From assembly GCF_023856365.1 (NCBI RefSeq), contig NC_064540.1, forward strand, positions 8,656,501 through 8,720,500: a DNA stretch of 64,000 bases, read 5' to 3'. The stretch comes from Brienomyrus brachyistius (lineage: Eukaryota; Chordata; Actinopteri; Osteoglossiformes; Mormyridae). Position 1 is the stretch's first letter. Each line of letters opens with the position of its first letter. A model generated the notes under the pieces. That model was not told the DNA's origin. It did not search any database and saw only the letters and a list, made by a program, of their open reading frames with translations. Positions 1 to 43,082 of the stretch are shown piece by piece. Position numbers and translations under genes: made by a program.

Positions 1-26
1 CTGTGGCTGCAGATCCCTGCCGGAAC

Positions 27-527
27 ATGGAGCTGTTTGAGACCAACCCATACTTCTTCCCTGACCAGCGCTTCTATGATGGTGGGGACGCCTTCTACCC
101 CTCCCGGCTGCCCGCCAGCTACGACCAGGGCGCCTACTCGGAGCGGCCCGCCACGGGGCTCCTGTCGGCCGGTGTGTGTCCAGAGGAGAAGTTGTCACCG
201 ACTACGCCAGGGCCGCCCCCATCCCAGGAGCAGTGTCCGGGTCAGTGTCTGCCTTGGGCCTGCCGCGTCTGCAAGCGTCGCTCGGTGACGGTGGACCGGC
301 GGAGGGCCGCCACGCTGCGAGAGAAGCGCCGGCTGAAGAAGGTGAACGAGGCCTTTGAAGCCCTCAAGCGCAGCACCCTGACCAACCCCAACCAACGGCT
401 GCCCAAAGTGGAGATCCTGAGGAGCGCCATCCAGTACATCGAAAGGTTGCAGGCGCTAGTCAGCTCCCTCAACCAGCAGGAGCGTGAGCAGGCCGGCCTG
501 CTGTACCAGGGCCCCGTGGGGCATGCG
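27..527 (+). CDS. myog: myog exon 1 (N terminus and bHLH)
   Basis: The exon encodes residues 1-167, from ATG at 27 to the donor GCG|GTGAGT at 527/528, phase 0. It holds the whole N-terminal activation region, the Cys/Trp motif, the basic region and both helices. An in-frame GTG at 3 precedes the ATG, but the MELFETN start matches the family. Reading through the donor gives a frame that stops at 611 after non-conserved residues, so the donor is preferred. Confidence 0.95.
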
Positions 528-2002
528 GTGAGTTTGCCGGGGCTGTGGGGGGTCACAAAGATTATTGAACCCCCACGTCGTGTCAACATACCTGCCGTGA
601 CAATCTTTTAAAGTACAAAAAAATAGAACATGGGTGAATCACGGAATTACAAACACTGTTTACCTACTGTTTATTTATAATGGTGATTACTTAATAAACT
701 CGACCAATCTCCAGTAGGTTATAGGTTTGAATAATAGCATGGCGAGCTTGCTGTATCCTTTAGTAAGTCATGGAATTCTGTCCGAGGGGGGGGCGTCCTG
801 AGAACTGCGAGCAGGAGTAGACAAAGCTGCCCGTGGGGCGTACAAAGCGACACATCGCGACGGCCCTCGGAAACGCCTGCGCGATCGCCCCGCTGCTTTT
901 CCAGATTACAGCGTTTTAACGGGATCGCTGAAGCATGAGCGCCGAAGCGCATTCTCTGCGCAGCACCCGTCCCGTGAGCTGGTGGAGCATTGCCCCACCA
1001 ATGCCTTCTCGAGGGCCATGTAATTGCTCATTTACAAAGCACCACCCGTGACCATCGGCACCGGCACTAATCCATCTGGCATGGCCACCACGTCTCACTG
1101 TGAGTCCTGTGGTTGTCTCCGGCGGCATGCCGGCGTCTGCCCCTCGTGGCAGGCAGTTCGTCGGTGAGCTCCGGCCGCCTCATTGTCGTACTACAGCTGG
1201 ATCCTGAGCCCCTACCAGCTGCCGCCTGGTGACGAACGGCCCACAGCAGCGTTACGGTGCTGCCGGTCCCCTTTGTATTGGGCCGTCACAGCGTTTTATG
1301 AGCTAGGCATTGCGCGTGCGGGGGGGATGCCCACGGCCATCGAGTCGGCAGGTCGGAACGTGCCGTGACAGACAGTGAACATATGCCCCCCTTCTGTGCC
1401 CCCCCTCCTGTAACAGGTGTCCTCTCCTAGAGGCCAGCGCACAAGCAGCACCTGCTGCAGCAGCCCCGAGTGGAGTAGCGCCTCAGAGCCCTGCGCCCCC
1501 CCGTACCCAGCCAACCCCGAGGGTAAGCAGCCCCCCCCCACCCAGTCAGGTGACCAGCAGCAGCTTTGACCTTTGATTGCTATTGGCTATGCAGATGTAC
1601 AGTTTCCGTTGGAACCAACAAGGAAAAACAAGGTCAATAAATCAGGCCCCCCACCCTATAAACCAGGCCACCCCACAAACCAACCAGACCCCCACCCTAA
1701 AAACCAGGGCACCCTATCATTTTTATAAACTGAGAACACTGACAGTGGCAAAATTATGGCTAAATATATGTAGCTTAATGCTAACGCATTTTCTTTCACT
1801 GAAATCTTAACCAAAACAAAAGAGGCTACAATAGCCGAATGTCTTCCCCAAGATGACTTTGACACCACCTGTGTGCCCCCCAGATCTCCTCAGTGACGAC
1901 TCCTCAGAGCAGCCCAACTTACGCACCCTCAGCTCCATCATGGGCAGCCTCGTGGCGGGAGAAGACGGTCCTGTAGCGTACGCAGGTGACATCACCAAAT
2001 GA
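27..2002 (+). CDS. myog: myogenin, myogenic bHLH transcription factor (gene span, 3 exons)
   Basis: Joining 27-527, 1438-1522 and 1884-2002 gives 234 residues plus a TGA stop. The protein starts [20 protein letters not shown], as in fish myogenins. It then has the Cys/Trp motif [12 protein letters not shown] (residues 74-85), used by this family to contact Pbx/Meis. The basic region [12 protein letters not shown] (91-102) carries the Ala-Thr pair that marks myogenic bHLH proteins. A helix-loop-helix follows to about residue 150, and the C-terminal helix [12 protein letters not shown] lies in exon 3. Myogenin is a nuclear factor that dimerises with E proteins on E-boxes and drives terminal muscle differentiation. 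The three-exon structure and convergent position next to ppfia4 are as known in vertebrates. The promoter is outside the window. The length is slightly below that of zebrafish (about 256 residues, from memory), mostly around the exon 1/2 join. MyoD, Myf5 and Myf6 are excluded by the N terminus and synteny. Confidence 0.95.
528..1437 (+). other. myog: myog intron 1
   Basis: The intron runs from GTGAGT to AG at 1436-1437. I see no repeat family or second gene in it; the open frames are short and unrecognised. A GC-rich stretch spans about 780-1150. Confidence 0.8.
1438..1522 (+). CDS. myog: myog exon 2
   Basis: The exon encodes [20 protein letters not shown] and flanking residues, matching the conserved myogenin [10 protein letters not shown] block. 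The donor is GAG G|GTAAGC (phase 1). The acceptor is uncertain. AG dinucleotides end at 1430, 1432 and 1437; only the last keeps phase 0 with the exon 1 donor, giving a start of RTSSTCC. It lies close to an upstream pyrimidine-rich CCTCTCCTAG. Confidence 0.85.
1523..1883 (+). other. myog: myog intron 2
   Basis: The intron runs from GTAAGC to CCCCCAG. It contains a short imperfect direct repeat of an ACCAGGC/CCAGACCCCCACCC type around 1640-1710. Nothing else is recognisable. Confidence 0.8.
1884..2002 (+). CDS. myog: myog exon 3 (C terminus)
   Basis: The acceptor GTGCCCCCCAG|AT completes the Asp codon split from exon 2. It then encodes [20 protein letters not shown] onward to VAYAGDITK and TGA at 2000-2002. 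The [13 protein letters not shown] block is the conserved C-terminal helix of myogenins. Confidence 0.92.
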
Positions 2003-2424
2003 GCCCCAGGGTTCACCGAGCCCACCTCAGGGGCCAAAGAAGCACTACCAAGAGACCAGATCACCAGAAAGGCCCGGCAAGACCTTCCTCCCGGCAGAAC
2101 CAACGTTCCACATTATGACAAACTTCCCTTCCTATACGGAGGGTCGGATGAACACGAGACAGCCAGACTGTCCGTACTTAACATGTATTTGACAGCTTTT
2201 GTCCTTTCCAAAGTTTTCCTTTACGTTCTTTCATTAATCACGTGTGTTGTCATGCTTAAAATGAGGGTAAATTTGTGGGGCCAATATTCAACACTGCAGT
2301 TTGACCAAGTTCAGCGTAATTTAAACTAGTTATGATTGCTAGTGATGTAAATATGTTCCCTTTTTCTACAGAGTGGTTTTGCTATTGTATTTTTTATTTT
2401 TTGCTAACTTATTTTGACTTTTAT

Positions 2425-2430
2425 AATAAA
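2425..2430 (+). terminator. myog: candidate myog polyadenylation signal AATAAA
   Basis: An AATAAA lies 423 bases after the myog stop, in AT-rich sequence, and fits a 3' UTR of about 450 nt. It is the first canonical hexamer after the stop that I could find. The cleavage site is not determined. Confidence 0.55.
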
Positions 2431-2511
2431 GACTGTTGTGTATTTGCACATCACTGCCGTACTTATTTTGTCTTGCATAATTTCATTCCCAAAACAGCCC
2501 AAGACTGGTTC

Positions 2512-2528
2512 GGGGGGGGGGGGGGGGG
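2512..2528 (+). repeat. poly-G run (17 nt)
   Basis: An uninterrupted run of 17 G lies just beyond the presumed myog 3' end. Confidence 0.95.
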
Positions 2529-3287
2529 CGATAATTGTTGTGGTCGACCAGGTGAAGACCACTGTCCCAAAATATCTAAAATGACAATAAAAATAGATTA
2601 TACTCATAATAATTGGTTAATGTGAGATATGTACTCTCACTCCATGGTAACAGCACAGCATAAACGTAGCCAGTTCACCTTCAGTTGACCTCCCTGGTCC
2701 AAATGCAGGTCGCTGGGAGAAAATTCTAATAAAAAGTCGAATTAAAAACACTCTACACTGGTTAAAAAAAATCACCCAAATGTCCAGGATACCAGCTGAA
2801 GACTGAGAGGGACTGTATCGATTGCAATGACATTGACTTATGGAACACAGACTGTGATGCACACACACACCTGCCTGACACATCACCCTGCTGACAGGGC
2901 TCTGTCACCAAGGAGATCACTATGGAGACCACTAACTGCTACAGCAAACCCACTCCTCTCACTGACAAGATGAATGTTCTGGAAACATCCAGTTCAGCAG
3001 AATATATAAATGATCTAAGAGATTGTGGAAAGACAGTTTTGCAATGGGTGCAACATGTGACCAGTTGTGGAAGATAAAATTCTAATTCAATTTTGCAAAT
3101 TCATTAAATTCATATCTCAAATGCATCGCATTTTCTTCCACTGATCGCATGCAGTGCATGGATTTCAAAACATGATCTATTATTCCAAGCACGTGGTGAC
3201 CTGAAGCCAAACCCAGATGGCACAGGGGAGGGGAATACATGGGACAGGATGCCAGCCCGTTACAGGTTGTGCACACATGCACACAGT

Positions 3288-3585
3288 CCATGCATTCATA
3301 TCTTTGTGGGGACTCTCCATCTCTCTATGGGCACAGCCCTAATGCCAACTATGACAACCCAGTCCTAACCTTAACTATAAGTAACCAAGCAAAATGCAAG
3401 ACTTGTGGCATTTTTACTTTTTTGACTGCATTTACAGAATTATATAAAATTGAGATTATCCAAATGGGAAACTGAAATAAATATTCCCAAGTCAGGAAGT
3501 TTCAGGTTTTATTACACTTTGAGGACAGTTTGGTCCCCAAATATGATTTATGCAACACCTCCCCCCACACACACACACACATATA
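3288..3585 (+). repeat. interspersed repeat B, copy 1
   Basis: This matches 15628-15918 in the same orientation: TCTTTGTGGG near the start, a CCTAACCTTAAC block, AAACAAAATRCAAGACTT-like sequence, TGAATTYACAGA-like sequence and a final GTGGGGACC/GGTCCCCA part. A terminal CA microsatellite follows. It looks like a non-autonomous teleost transposable element; the family is not named. Confidence 0.75.
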
Positions 3586-5737
3586 ATATGGGCAAGTTGA
3601 AGATTTCACATATTGCTATTTCTGATTATTATATATAACAAAGCTGCCATCTTAACCTTTTATCACAACCTTTTCTCAGCCTAGGCACCCATGTATCATG
3701 TGACTTTAATGGCCATGTCTGATTGGCTGTGGATTCTTCCGCTTCTTACTTCGTAATAAAATATGACCATAAGCATAACAGTAGTTATAGTCAAGCAGAG
3801 ATGCTTCTAGGTAAAGCGATACACAAGGTCTGAATTCTTCCTATATGCAGATTTGTTGTTTTAGCTATGACAGATATTTTTCAGTCCAGTTGACTTGATG
3901 AAGATCCTCCGGGTGAGAAATGATTTTCTGATTCAGTAAATGTATATACAGGAGTTTATTTTCGACGTCTAAATGAAAGTAATGCAATGTAACGAGATCT
4001 TTGAGACCGGCAGCCCTTTCAGACCGGCAGCCCTTTGTGACTCATAAATATACCACATAAATATACTGTAGGTCATTATGCTCCAACTTATTCATAATAA
4101 CAAAGATATATGTAATATTAAGCAATTAAACATTACAAAGAAGAGCTGAAGAGAGGACCAACCACTGTTTTATGCTACCTTTTGACAGCATATTTAGGCA
4201 CTGAGTTGTTGTTGTTGACCAGGAGGCTGCATGCTTGGTGATGGGTTTGAATTTATGCAGGGAAAGACCAGCAATCGTGCATGAAATACGACGTGTCACT
4301 GCAGTGTGCCCCTTTGCAGCACATGCAGCATGGCCCACAGCAGGAGATCAGTGCCTCAGCTGCAGATCCCCAGATCAGGCTTCCTGATTCCCATGAGCCA
4401 AAGACCTCACAGGGGCGGGGCCACAGGATGCACTGGCCCTAGCTGAATGCTGATTGGCCCCCAGAGTGCCCCCATCCCCTGTCATTCCCCACTTCAAAGC
4501 ATATGATTGGCTAACGATAAGGTATGCCCCACAGTATCCCAGAATCACTGGATGAATGACCAATGGACGACTGACCCTGCACTCAGACCCCAAGCTTCAC
4601 TCGCACCTCTATATGGCAGGATATGTGAACACTAACATAGTCCAGTGTATGTGTCCTCATACAAATAGCAAATAAAAAATCTTCAATGGATTGGGTTTTG
4701 TCACAGGAAAGGCATTGGGAGGTGATATCAAATATTCTTTCTGGCGGGTCTGGGTTTTACAGCTGAATCGACATGAAGATACTGTTTTCAATGGAAAAGC
4801 TATTTGGTGTTATTTGGCATATAAGTAACGCAGCACACTTTTAATAACCAAAAAAAAACAACTTCATTTATCAGCTCCGATTCACTTGGCATAAAAGACA
4901 CTTACAGTACTTACAGATGCCACAAAAAGCACATTACAACTGTCAAAACATCTTTTACAGTTTGTAAAGAAAAACTATATATACACACACGATTCATACT
5001 TCATCTCTGTGAGGGAATTTGTGATGAGGAATGGAGAAGCGGAACACAGTCTGTAGGTGGTCACAGGTGAGAAAGCACTTCAAAATAAGTCTTGCAGCGT
5101 TGGTTTCCGTGACGTCACATACATACATTTCTTTACCTCTTCATAGACACGCGGGATTTCATTGGTTGTTGCAGTCCAGCAAAGCACGAGAGATGGGCCA
5201 TCAAAATGTGTTCCCGCCTGATTGGCTATGCTGGGCATCCAATCCAGCGACCTCACGGACTTCAGGTGCCCAATCGGGCCAGGCTCCCCAACAACCCAAC
5301 TTGGAGATGCAGCAGCTGAGTAGGGATATTGCTGTTCTTTGATCGCAAACTCCCACATCCACATCCGTCCTTCAATCCAAGCGCTCAGTTCGACATCGAT
5401 CAGGCCGTTCCGTTCGTGAAAAGGGAAGGATACAGAGACACCGGAGTGGGAGTCAGGTCTTTGAGGTTTTACGAGCGACTTGGCGAGTATCACTGCAGTA
5501 TTGTGACACCGCTCTAGCACCTTAACACTCCTCTGTAAAGTGACATCTCTGAAAAACCCCCATGTGGGCATTTCATAAAAAAGACCAAATGGACACCAGT
5601 CAGGAAAGCAGGGATCCAATACACGCAAACAGCCACCAGCTATAACAGAACATCTGTTTAGATACAATAGTTATATTTTTAAAATTTGATATGTATAATT
5701 TATATAGATATATATCTCTATAAAACGTAAATATTCC

Positions 5738-5740
<3 letters not shown>

Positions 5741-5797
<57 letters not shown>
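5741..5797. repeat. (TA)n microsatellite
   Basis: About 28 TA dinucleotides in a row, probably inside the ppfia4 3' UTR or just beyond it. Confidence 0.95.
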
Positions 5798-5804
<7 letters not shown>

Positions 5805-6175
5805 CACAAAATTATGTTAGCCTTGTATAACCAGTGGAAGTCGTACTGTATATACTCTATACATCGTAGATACACCCAGGAAACATACTCTAACCGACAG
5901 ACTATGTGAGGTACATCCGTAGAAAGGAGGAACATTGCAACGACATCACGGCCACTAACTGGGAAAACTGGATAGAACTGGAGCGGCTGTCGTCTCTCTT
6001 TGTTCATGGAGGTTGTGCACAAAGTCCATGGAGCTCCGTCATCGCACAGATTCCATAGAAATGGCGTTGCCGGGAAAGGGGGGGGGGGCGGGCGGTGTCT
6101 GTCGCCAAGCGCGAGCCCTTACCAAAAACCTCCCCCCCCCCTCCTAAGAAACCACGACAGCTGGGATTTGGCACA

Positions 6176-37671
<31,496 letters not shown>

Positions 37672-37989
37672 CTAATATTAGCCAGCAATCTCGCCCCCGC
37701 CCCCCTCATACACACCTCAGAAGGCCATCTCCGCCAGGCACTCCTTTCATTAGAGACTCTTTTGGGATCATTATTACAAAGTGTTATTCTTGCCAAAACT
37801 ACTGTCATATTCTAAGGAAAGTCACAGGTACAATTTCAGCAGGGAATTCTGGGAATGAATCTAAAATAGTCACATGATATTATATAATGCTCTCTGATAA
37901 TATGTTAAAACAAGGCCAGCATTTTTTCACTTTCTTCTTTTTACATTGGGATTCGGGAGGGATCTTATTGAACCACCTGTGCCGAGCCT

Positions 37990-38130
37990 GAAGGAGGCTC
38001 AATGAAGCCCAAAACAGGCCGTCTTGCATGGTGCCTGATGAATACCCAGTGAGGCCCAAAGCAGGCCGTCTTGCATGGTGCCTGATGAATACCCAGTGAG
38101 GCCCAAAGCAGGCCGTCCTGCATGGTGCCT
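37990..38130. repeat. 47-bp tandem repeat, 3 copies
   Basis: CAGGCCGTCTTGCATGGTGC starts at 38015, 38062 and 38109, with GATGAATACCCAGTGAGGCC between. The last copy is partial. Confidence 0.93.
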
Positions 38131-40466
38131 GAAGTGTGTTGCACCTTGGCTGAAGTCCCCCAGTGCCATAGGGCGATCTCTACTGGTATTGAACCCGTGA
38201 TCTTCTATAGCTCCCATTCTAATGAGCTCTGAGTGCACAAACCTCTCCTGGTTCTCAGGAAAGTGATGTAAACAGACACATACTTTCACTAGCATATGGA
38301 GTCCTAAAGCACTGCATCCCAGACACCACATGTATTCATGAAGCGACTGCAATATAGGATCACTTCTGAAATCCCATGTACCTACTATCACCACGCCTTT
38401 TTGTATTTATTATTCTTACTCTGGATAGGATTCAGTTCTAGGTGGCAGCTGACAGGTTTGTTTTTACAGCAGTGCTTTGAAATCCATGCAGCAGTAGAGC
38501 TAACTGTAAGCACACTTTTGGGAAAGCACAGTTTTTTTCCAGTAATGGCCTTTTGGGAAACTCTTTCAGGCAGCATCATTTTTCAACAAGGCCCTCATAA
38601 CTAATTACAGTTGCGAGGTCTGAGCTCTGCTTCTGAAATCCAGTTCATTTCCCCCGAGCTGAATGAACATGTTTCAGTGAGGGCGACCGCGATCGCGCTC
38701 TGGCAGCATGTTGTGTAAATATGGCCATTGGGTCACATGACACAGTTCACTACGGGAGGCCGACTCGATGCTTACTGTGTAGTAGTGAGGAAGCCCGGTG
38801 TCAGAGCAGCGTGCCAACTGCTACTTTCTACATGCTTCAGTGTTTCTCTTTCCAGCAACACACCACCACTGCTGACTTTGGGAGAACGAGCTACCCACAA
38901 TGCATTGCCTACGAGGTCGTATTGCAGCCACGGATCTGTTAGTCACGTGGCTGGGGGAGGGGCGGGGGGAGTCTGAAGAACTCCCTAAGGACATCCTACT
39001 TCCCACATCTGAGGACTGTATGGAGGGTAAGAATTAACCACAAACAAGACATCTCACTGTCACCTCAAGGTGTGAATCTGCACTCTTACGACCCTCCATG
39101 TGCATTGTGTAAGAATGATGGGCTGCTGCTTGTTCATAAAATACACAACACCAGCTATCATTACAACAGCCTATTATTCACAGGTTGTGTGCTTGCAAGC
39201 GTTGCATTAAAGTAAGCTTTCTTACTTCTGCTAACTTCTTTCCCAGTACAGTATGTCACACCATATCTCATAATTAAACCAATTAAATCCACAGATTTTA
39301 ATAAACTATACCCTCTGAAGCATCTGCCACTTAACACAGCCCTTAGGTTATTCCCAAGGTGCTCGATTTAGTGCCCCCACCCCACCACCCCCCACCCCAC
39401 CCCGAATGCACAAGGACAGAGCAGAGTAGCACATGGCTAGAACAGCACAGCAGCCCAGTCTCTGCCCGCCATGGATCTGTCATCACTGTGATCACTTTTA
39501 GGAGAAGCTGCTCACCCCCACCCCCCCACCCACCCACATCCCGGATGGGCTTCCGGAAGGCACCATGTTCGAATTTTATGGAGGGGCCGTTTGTTCCATC
39601 CAGAATAAGTGAATCCCATTTTCTGGGTCTCTTTCAATCACAGCTCCAGTGGCTATAAACAAATCTCTCTCTCTCTCTGTCCCTCTCATCTGTGGTTTTG
39701 TGCTAATATAGCATGTCTTGCTGGGAAAAGCATAGGATTTAATCAATGACCCATGAAGATGTGCTCTGGACTACAATACCAGATTTAAAAGAGGTCAGGT
39801 ACATTGGGTGTCAATCTTTCTGTTTTAAAGCTTGTGAGACTCATACTTGATTTGGAAAACAGGTTAAATTGCATTATTCTTCTCTGGTCCTTTAAAACCC
39901 AATCAACCGTCCATCCATCACTACTATCCAATGCAGGGTCACACTCATCACACTCATACTTACACAACAGTGAGCGATTCCAGTCCCCTGAGCTCTGAGC
40001 AGGTTTTTGATGTAATCTTTCTTTACACTATTTTGTAAAAATGTAAGACTCATCTATTCCAGGAACACTGAAATACTACCACCACATGTTCCCTCAGTGC
40101 AAATAGTGATGCACTTTCTACCATTTGAATATTTGTATTATTAGTTTCTTGCTTTGTTTAGAAGATAGTTGTGCTTCCCCTGCTCCAGTACTGCTTACAC
40201 TTGTACCTGGACATTCTTAGGAAGCTCGGTCTAGCTGCACTCATGTTGACTCCTTGGCTTCCCTGTGTGTGAGTAATGTTATTTGGCTCACCTGTACATC
40301 ATTTTGGACAAAAGCATCTACTACCTAAAATAAAGGTAAACATAAAAAGCTCCAGCTGGAACTCTAGTTGAACCAACTATCTGCCCAAACCCTGGCTCTT
40401 AACTCCAAACATCACTGGTGGCTGATCAGGCATATGAACGGACACCTCTTTCATATTTCTATATAG

Positions 40467-40630
40467 CAGGGGTGGCCAATCTTATCAAGAAAGGGCCGCT
40501 GTGTGTGCAGGTTTTCGCTGGAACTCCCTAATTAGGTCATTAATTAGAGGATTGATCGGCTGAAGAGTCCTCACACATGTGTTTGAACAGTTGACCTAAA
40601 GGTTATCCCAAAACCCTGTATACACCCCTG
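40467..40630. mobile_element. hAT-type MITE, 164 bp
   Basis: The termini are CAGGGGTGGCC and ...TACACCCCTG (reverse complement CAGGGGTGTA). The flanks CTATATAG (40459-40466) and CTATATAA (40631-40638) match at 7 of 8 positions. The interior includes CTAATTAGGTCATTAATTAG. It is too short to code. Confidence 0.88.
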
Positions 40631-41674
40631 CTATATAACAACCAGTACCAAAAAGCCTTTATTTATCAAATATGGTTTTGACGATGACAATACCATCCGC
40701 TTATCCATTTCAGGTTACATCAAGTTGACACAATGCTGAGAGCCGGCTCATGGCTTGACCATCGTAATCTCATCCATCAATCAATTAACCCATCAACATT
40801 TCATTCGTCATATACACAGTCATGCTCAGTACAATATGTAGTGAAATGCTTGGTTGCTTAGCTCCAAGACTGAAACAGGACACATAATAATCATTCATAT
40901 CCACAAACAATTGGAAATTAGGATTGTGCTCCGGTGCCTTGGTCCCCCCCCACATCATCACCCTTCAGATCCAGCCACAAAGACCGATTTATCCGTCACA
41001 TTAGAGGAAAAACATTCCGGAATGCTGTAACTCATCTGGGCAAACAGCAGGAGTTCCAGGAGGATGTCTGGTAGGCCATTTTGGGTGTATCGCCTGGGTA
41101 GACACCGATGTACTTTCACCATGTGCCACTAAGATGATCACCAATGATTAACAGCACAAGGAGTCACACAGAGCTGTATCTCATCCCGTCACAAATCACA
41201 GGACCTCCTGAGGTCCATAACTCTTCTCTCCCCTGGCAACCACGAGACAGAGATAACGAGCGCCGCAGACCGGATTACAGGGCTCAATTACGGTGCTGTT
41301 TTCTAAACAAATTCATTTATAACTTGCAGGAATGCAAGGCTTTCGCGCCTAATGCACGTAAAGGCGTCACAGACTCCTCAGCTGACTTCATTTCTCCTGC
41401 TATGTGAGGTGGCAGGCAGACAGAACCAACCGTGGCTGTAATCTGGGCCTAGGAGCGGAGCGGAGTCGCTCTTCTGAGGTGTTGATAATGGAGGTTTAAA
41501 TAGATACTGTGAGTGTACGTGCCAGCTTCATTCACACAGGGAATTTACGCTTATTTATTGTCCAAAGTGCCGCACAAGTGAGAGAAGCTTGGGGATGGAC
41601 AGCGGGGTTGGGCAGGACCCCTGGAGCAGTTAATTAGTGCAGGGTTCAAACCCAACCCACAATCTTGCGAACAC

Positions 41675-41970
41675 TCCCTAAGATGCTAAAGCTCACTGAG
41701 ATGCTAATGCACTGCGAGATGCTAATGCTCCATGAGATGCTAGCACTTGTTGAGATGCTAATGCACTTCAAGATGCTAATGCTCCATGAGATGCTAAAGC
41801 TCGCCGAGATGCTAATGCTGTGCAAGATGCTAACGCTCCATGAGGTACTAAAGCTCGCCGAGATGCTAATGTTCCCTGAGATGCTAATGCACTGCGAGAT
41901 GCTAATGCTCCATGAGATGCTGAAGCTCGCTGAGATGCTAATGTTCCCTGAGATGCTAATGCTGACACTA
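41675..41970. repeat. 18-bp tandem repeat, about 16 copies
   Basis: The unit is GAGATGCTAATGCTCCAT with variants (ATGCTAAAGCTCGCC, ATGCTAATGTTCCCT). Since 18 is a multiple of three it yields open frames on both strands (MLMLHE periodicity on +, SALAS/ASRRA on -). It is not a gene. Confidence 0.93.
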
Positions 41971-42208
41971 TGGGACTGAGCTGCTGTTTGGGTCCATTGG
42001 GTCCTGTTTGCTTGCTAAACAGTCTGACAGAAGAAGGAGGCCAGCGGGGCAGCTGAGGACTCTTCTGATGACAGATTACAATTTAAAATGTATCAAAGAA
42101 GCAGAATTTGCTAGCTGCTCTCTGTAGTCAGAATCTGATCCTTGGTACAGCCTTGATTTAGGCATAATGTGCAACTGTGACTCTGATTAGGACAAGTGGC
42201 TAGAAAAT

Positions 42209-42239
42209 GGATGGATGGATGGATGGATGGATGGATGGA
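42209..42239. repeat. (GGAT)n microsatellite
   Basis: Seven or more GGAT units. An ATCC tract of the opposite sense follows at 42402-42441, so the two can pair as an inverted repeat. Confidence 0.9.
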
Positions 42240-42401
42240 CAGAAGAGTAAAATTAGCTCCTGTTACTTCACTTTGATATTTTTAAACTGGGTAAAAACTC
42301 TTCCATTATAATGTCAAGCACATAAATTGTGCCACAATCAAAAGATTACACAAGAAAACATATTTAGTAATTTATTTGGCTGATATAAGAATGGAAAAAC
42401 G

Positions 42402-42441
42402 CCCATCCATCCATCCATCCATCCATCCATCCATCCATCCA
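42402..42441. repeat. (CCAT)n microsatellite
   Basis: About ten CATC/CCAT units, complementary to the tract at 42209-42239. Confidence 0.92.
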
Positions 42442-42805
42442 TTCGTCTGTCATCAATAACTGTATATCTAACTGTGGCAGCATTTAGTAGATCAGGTAGC
42501 AAATAATATCGATTGTGTAAAGTCATATTCAGCAGCTTCATAACATCCCCATTTCTTTACTTTTGAATGAATTTTAACAATATTCCAGCTATTGCTATTG
42601 ATTTCCATTTCCATTAAGCACAGACTATACAAAGGGTTTGAAGCTTTAAAATAGCAAATGGCAGCTTAAATAATGCAAAAGCCAGAGGTTCAGGATAATT
42701 TCTTTGTTCTATATACTATATGTACAGACACACATATGAGTAAGTCCCCGGGAGGGTATTCCAAAGGCCATTTAAACAGCTGACTGAAGCTTTTTTTTAA
42801 TGAAG

Positions 42806-43082
42806 CATCCATCTTCCAACTTCTCAGGCTCACGGGAGGCCTGGATCCCATCCCAGACTGCACTGGGCACACGTCTGGGGCACACACTGGATGTCATGCC
42901 GGTCCATCAGAATCATACACCATGGGTATTTCAGAGACACCAATTAGGCCGACTGCTTGTCTTTGAAAGAGGAGTACCCAGAAGAATCTTGATCAAAAGG
43001 CAAATTCCACACACAAAGGTGGGACAGAAACCCACGACCCTGGAGGTACAAGGTAACGGCGCCAACTACTGAGCCACCATAC
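42806..43082 (+). repeat. interspersed repeat A, old diverged copy
   Basis: Weak but collinear similarity: GGATCCCATCCCAGACTGCA, GGGCACACACTGG, ATTCCACACACAAAGGTGGG and AACCCACGACCCTGGAGGTA, then GTAACGGCGCCAACTACTGA and GCCACCAT. Confidence 0.5.

Larger units (their letters stand above)
2431..6175. other. intergenic DNA plus ppfia4 3' UTR
   Basis: No coding exon is recognised between the two convergent genes. The stretch holds a 17-G run (2512-2528), one copy of an interspersed repeat (3288-3585) and a (TA)n tract (5741-5797). The ppfia4 3' UTR must occupy its upper part, but I could not fix the poly(A) site. Minus-strand candidates are ATTAAA at 4839-4844 and AATAAA at 3955-3960. An open frame at 5080-5667 on the - strand has no recognisable domain. 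Confidence 0.6.

Noticed and set aside
5080..5667. 195-codon frame on the - strand
   Set aside because: No recognisable domain and no splice logic. It lies where the ppfia4 3' UTR should be. The sequence is antisense to another chance frame.
42188..42441. tRNA or snoRNA candidates near microsatellites and SINEs
   Set aside because: Only SINE-type A/B-box remnants were seen in the window, with no complete cloverleaf.
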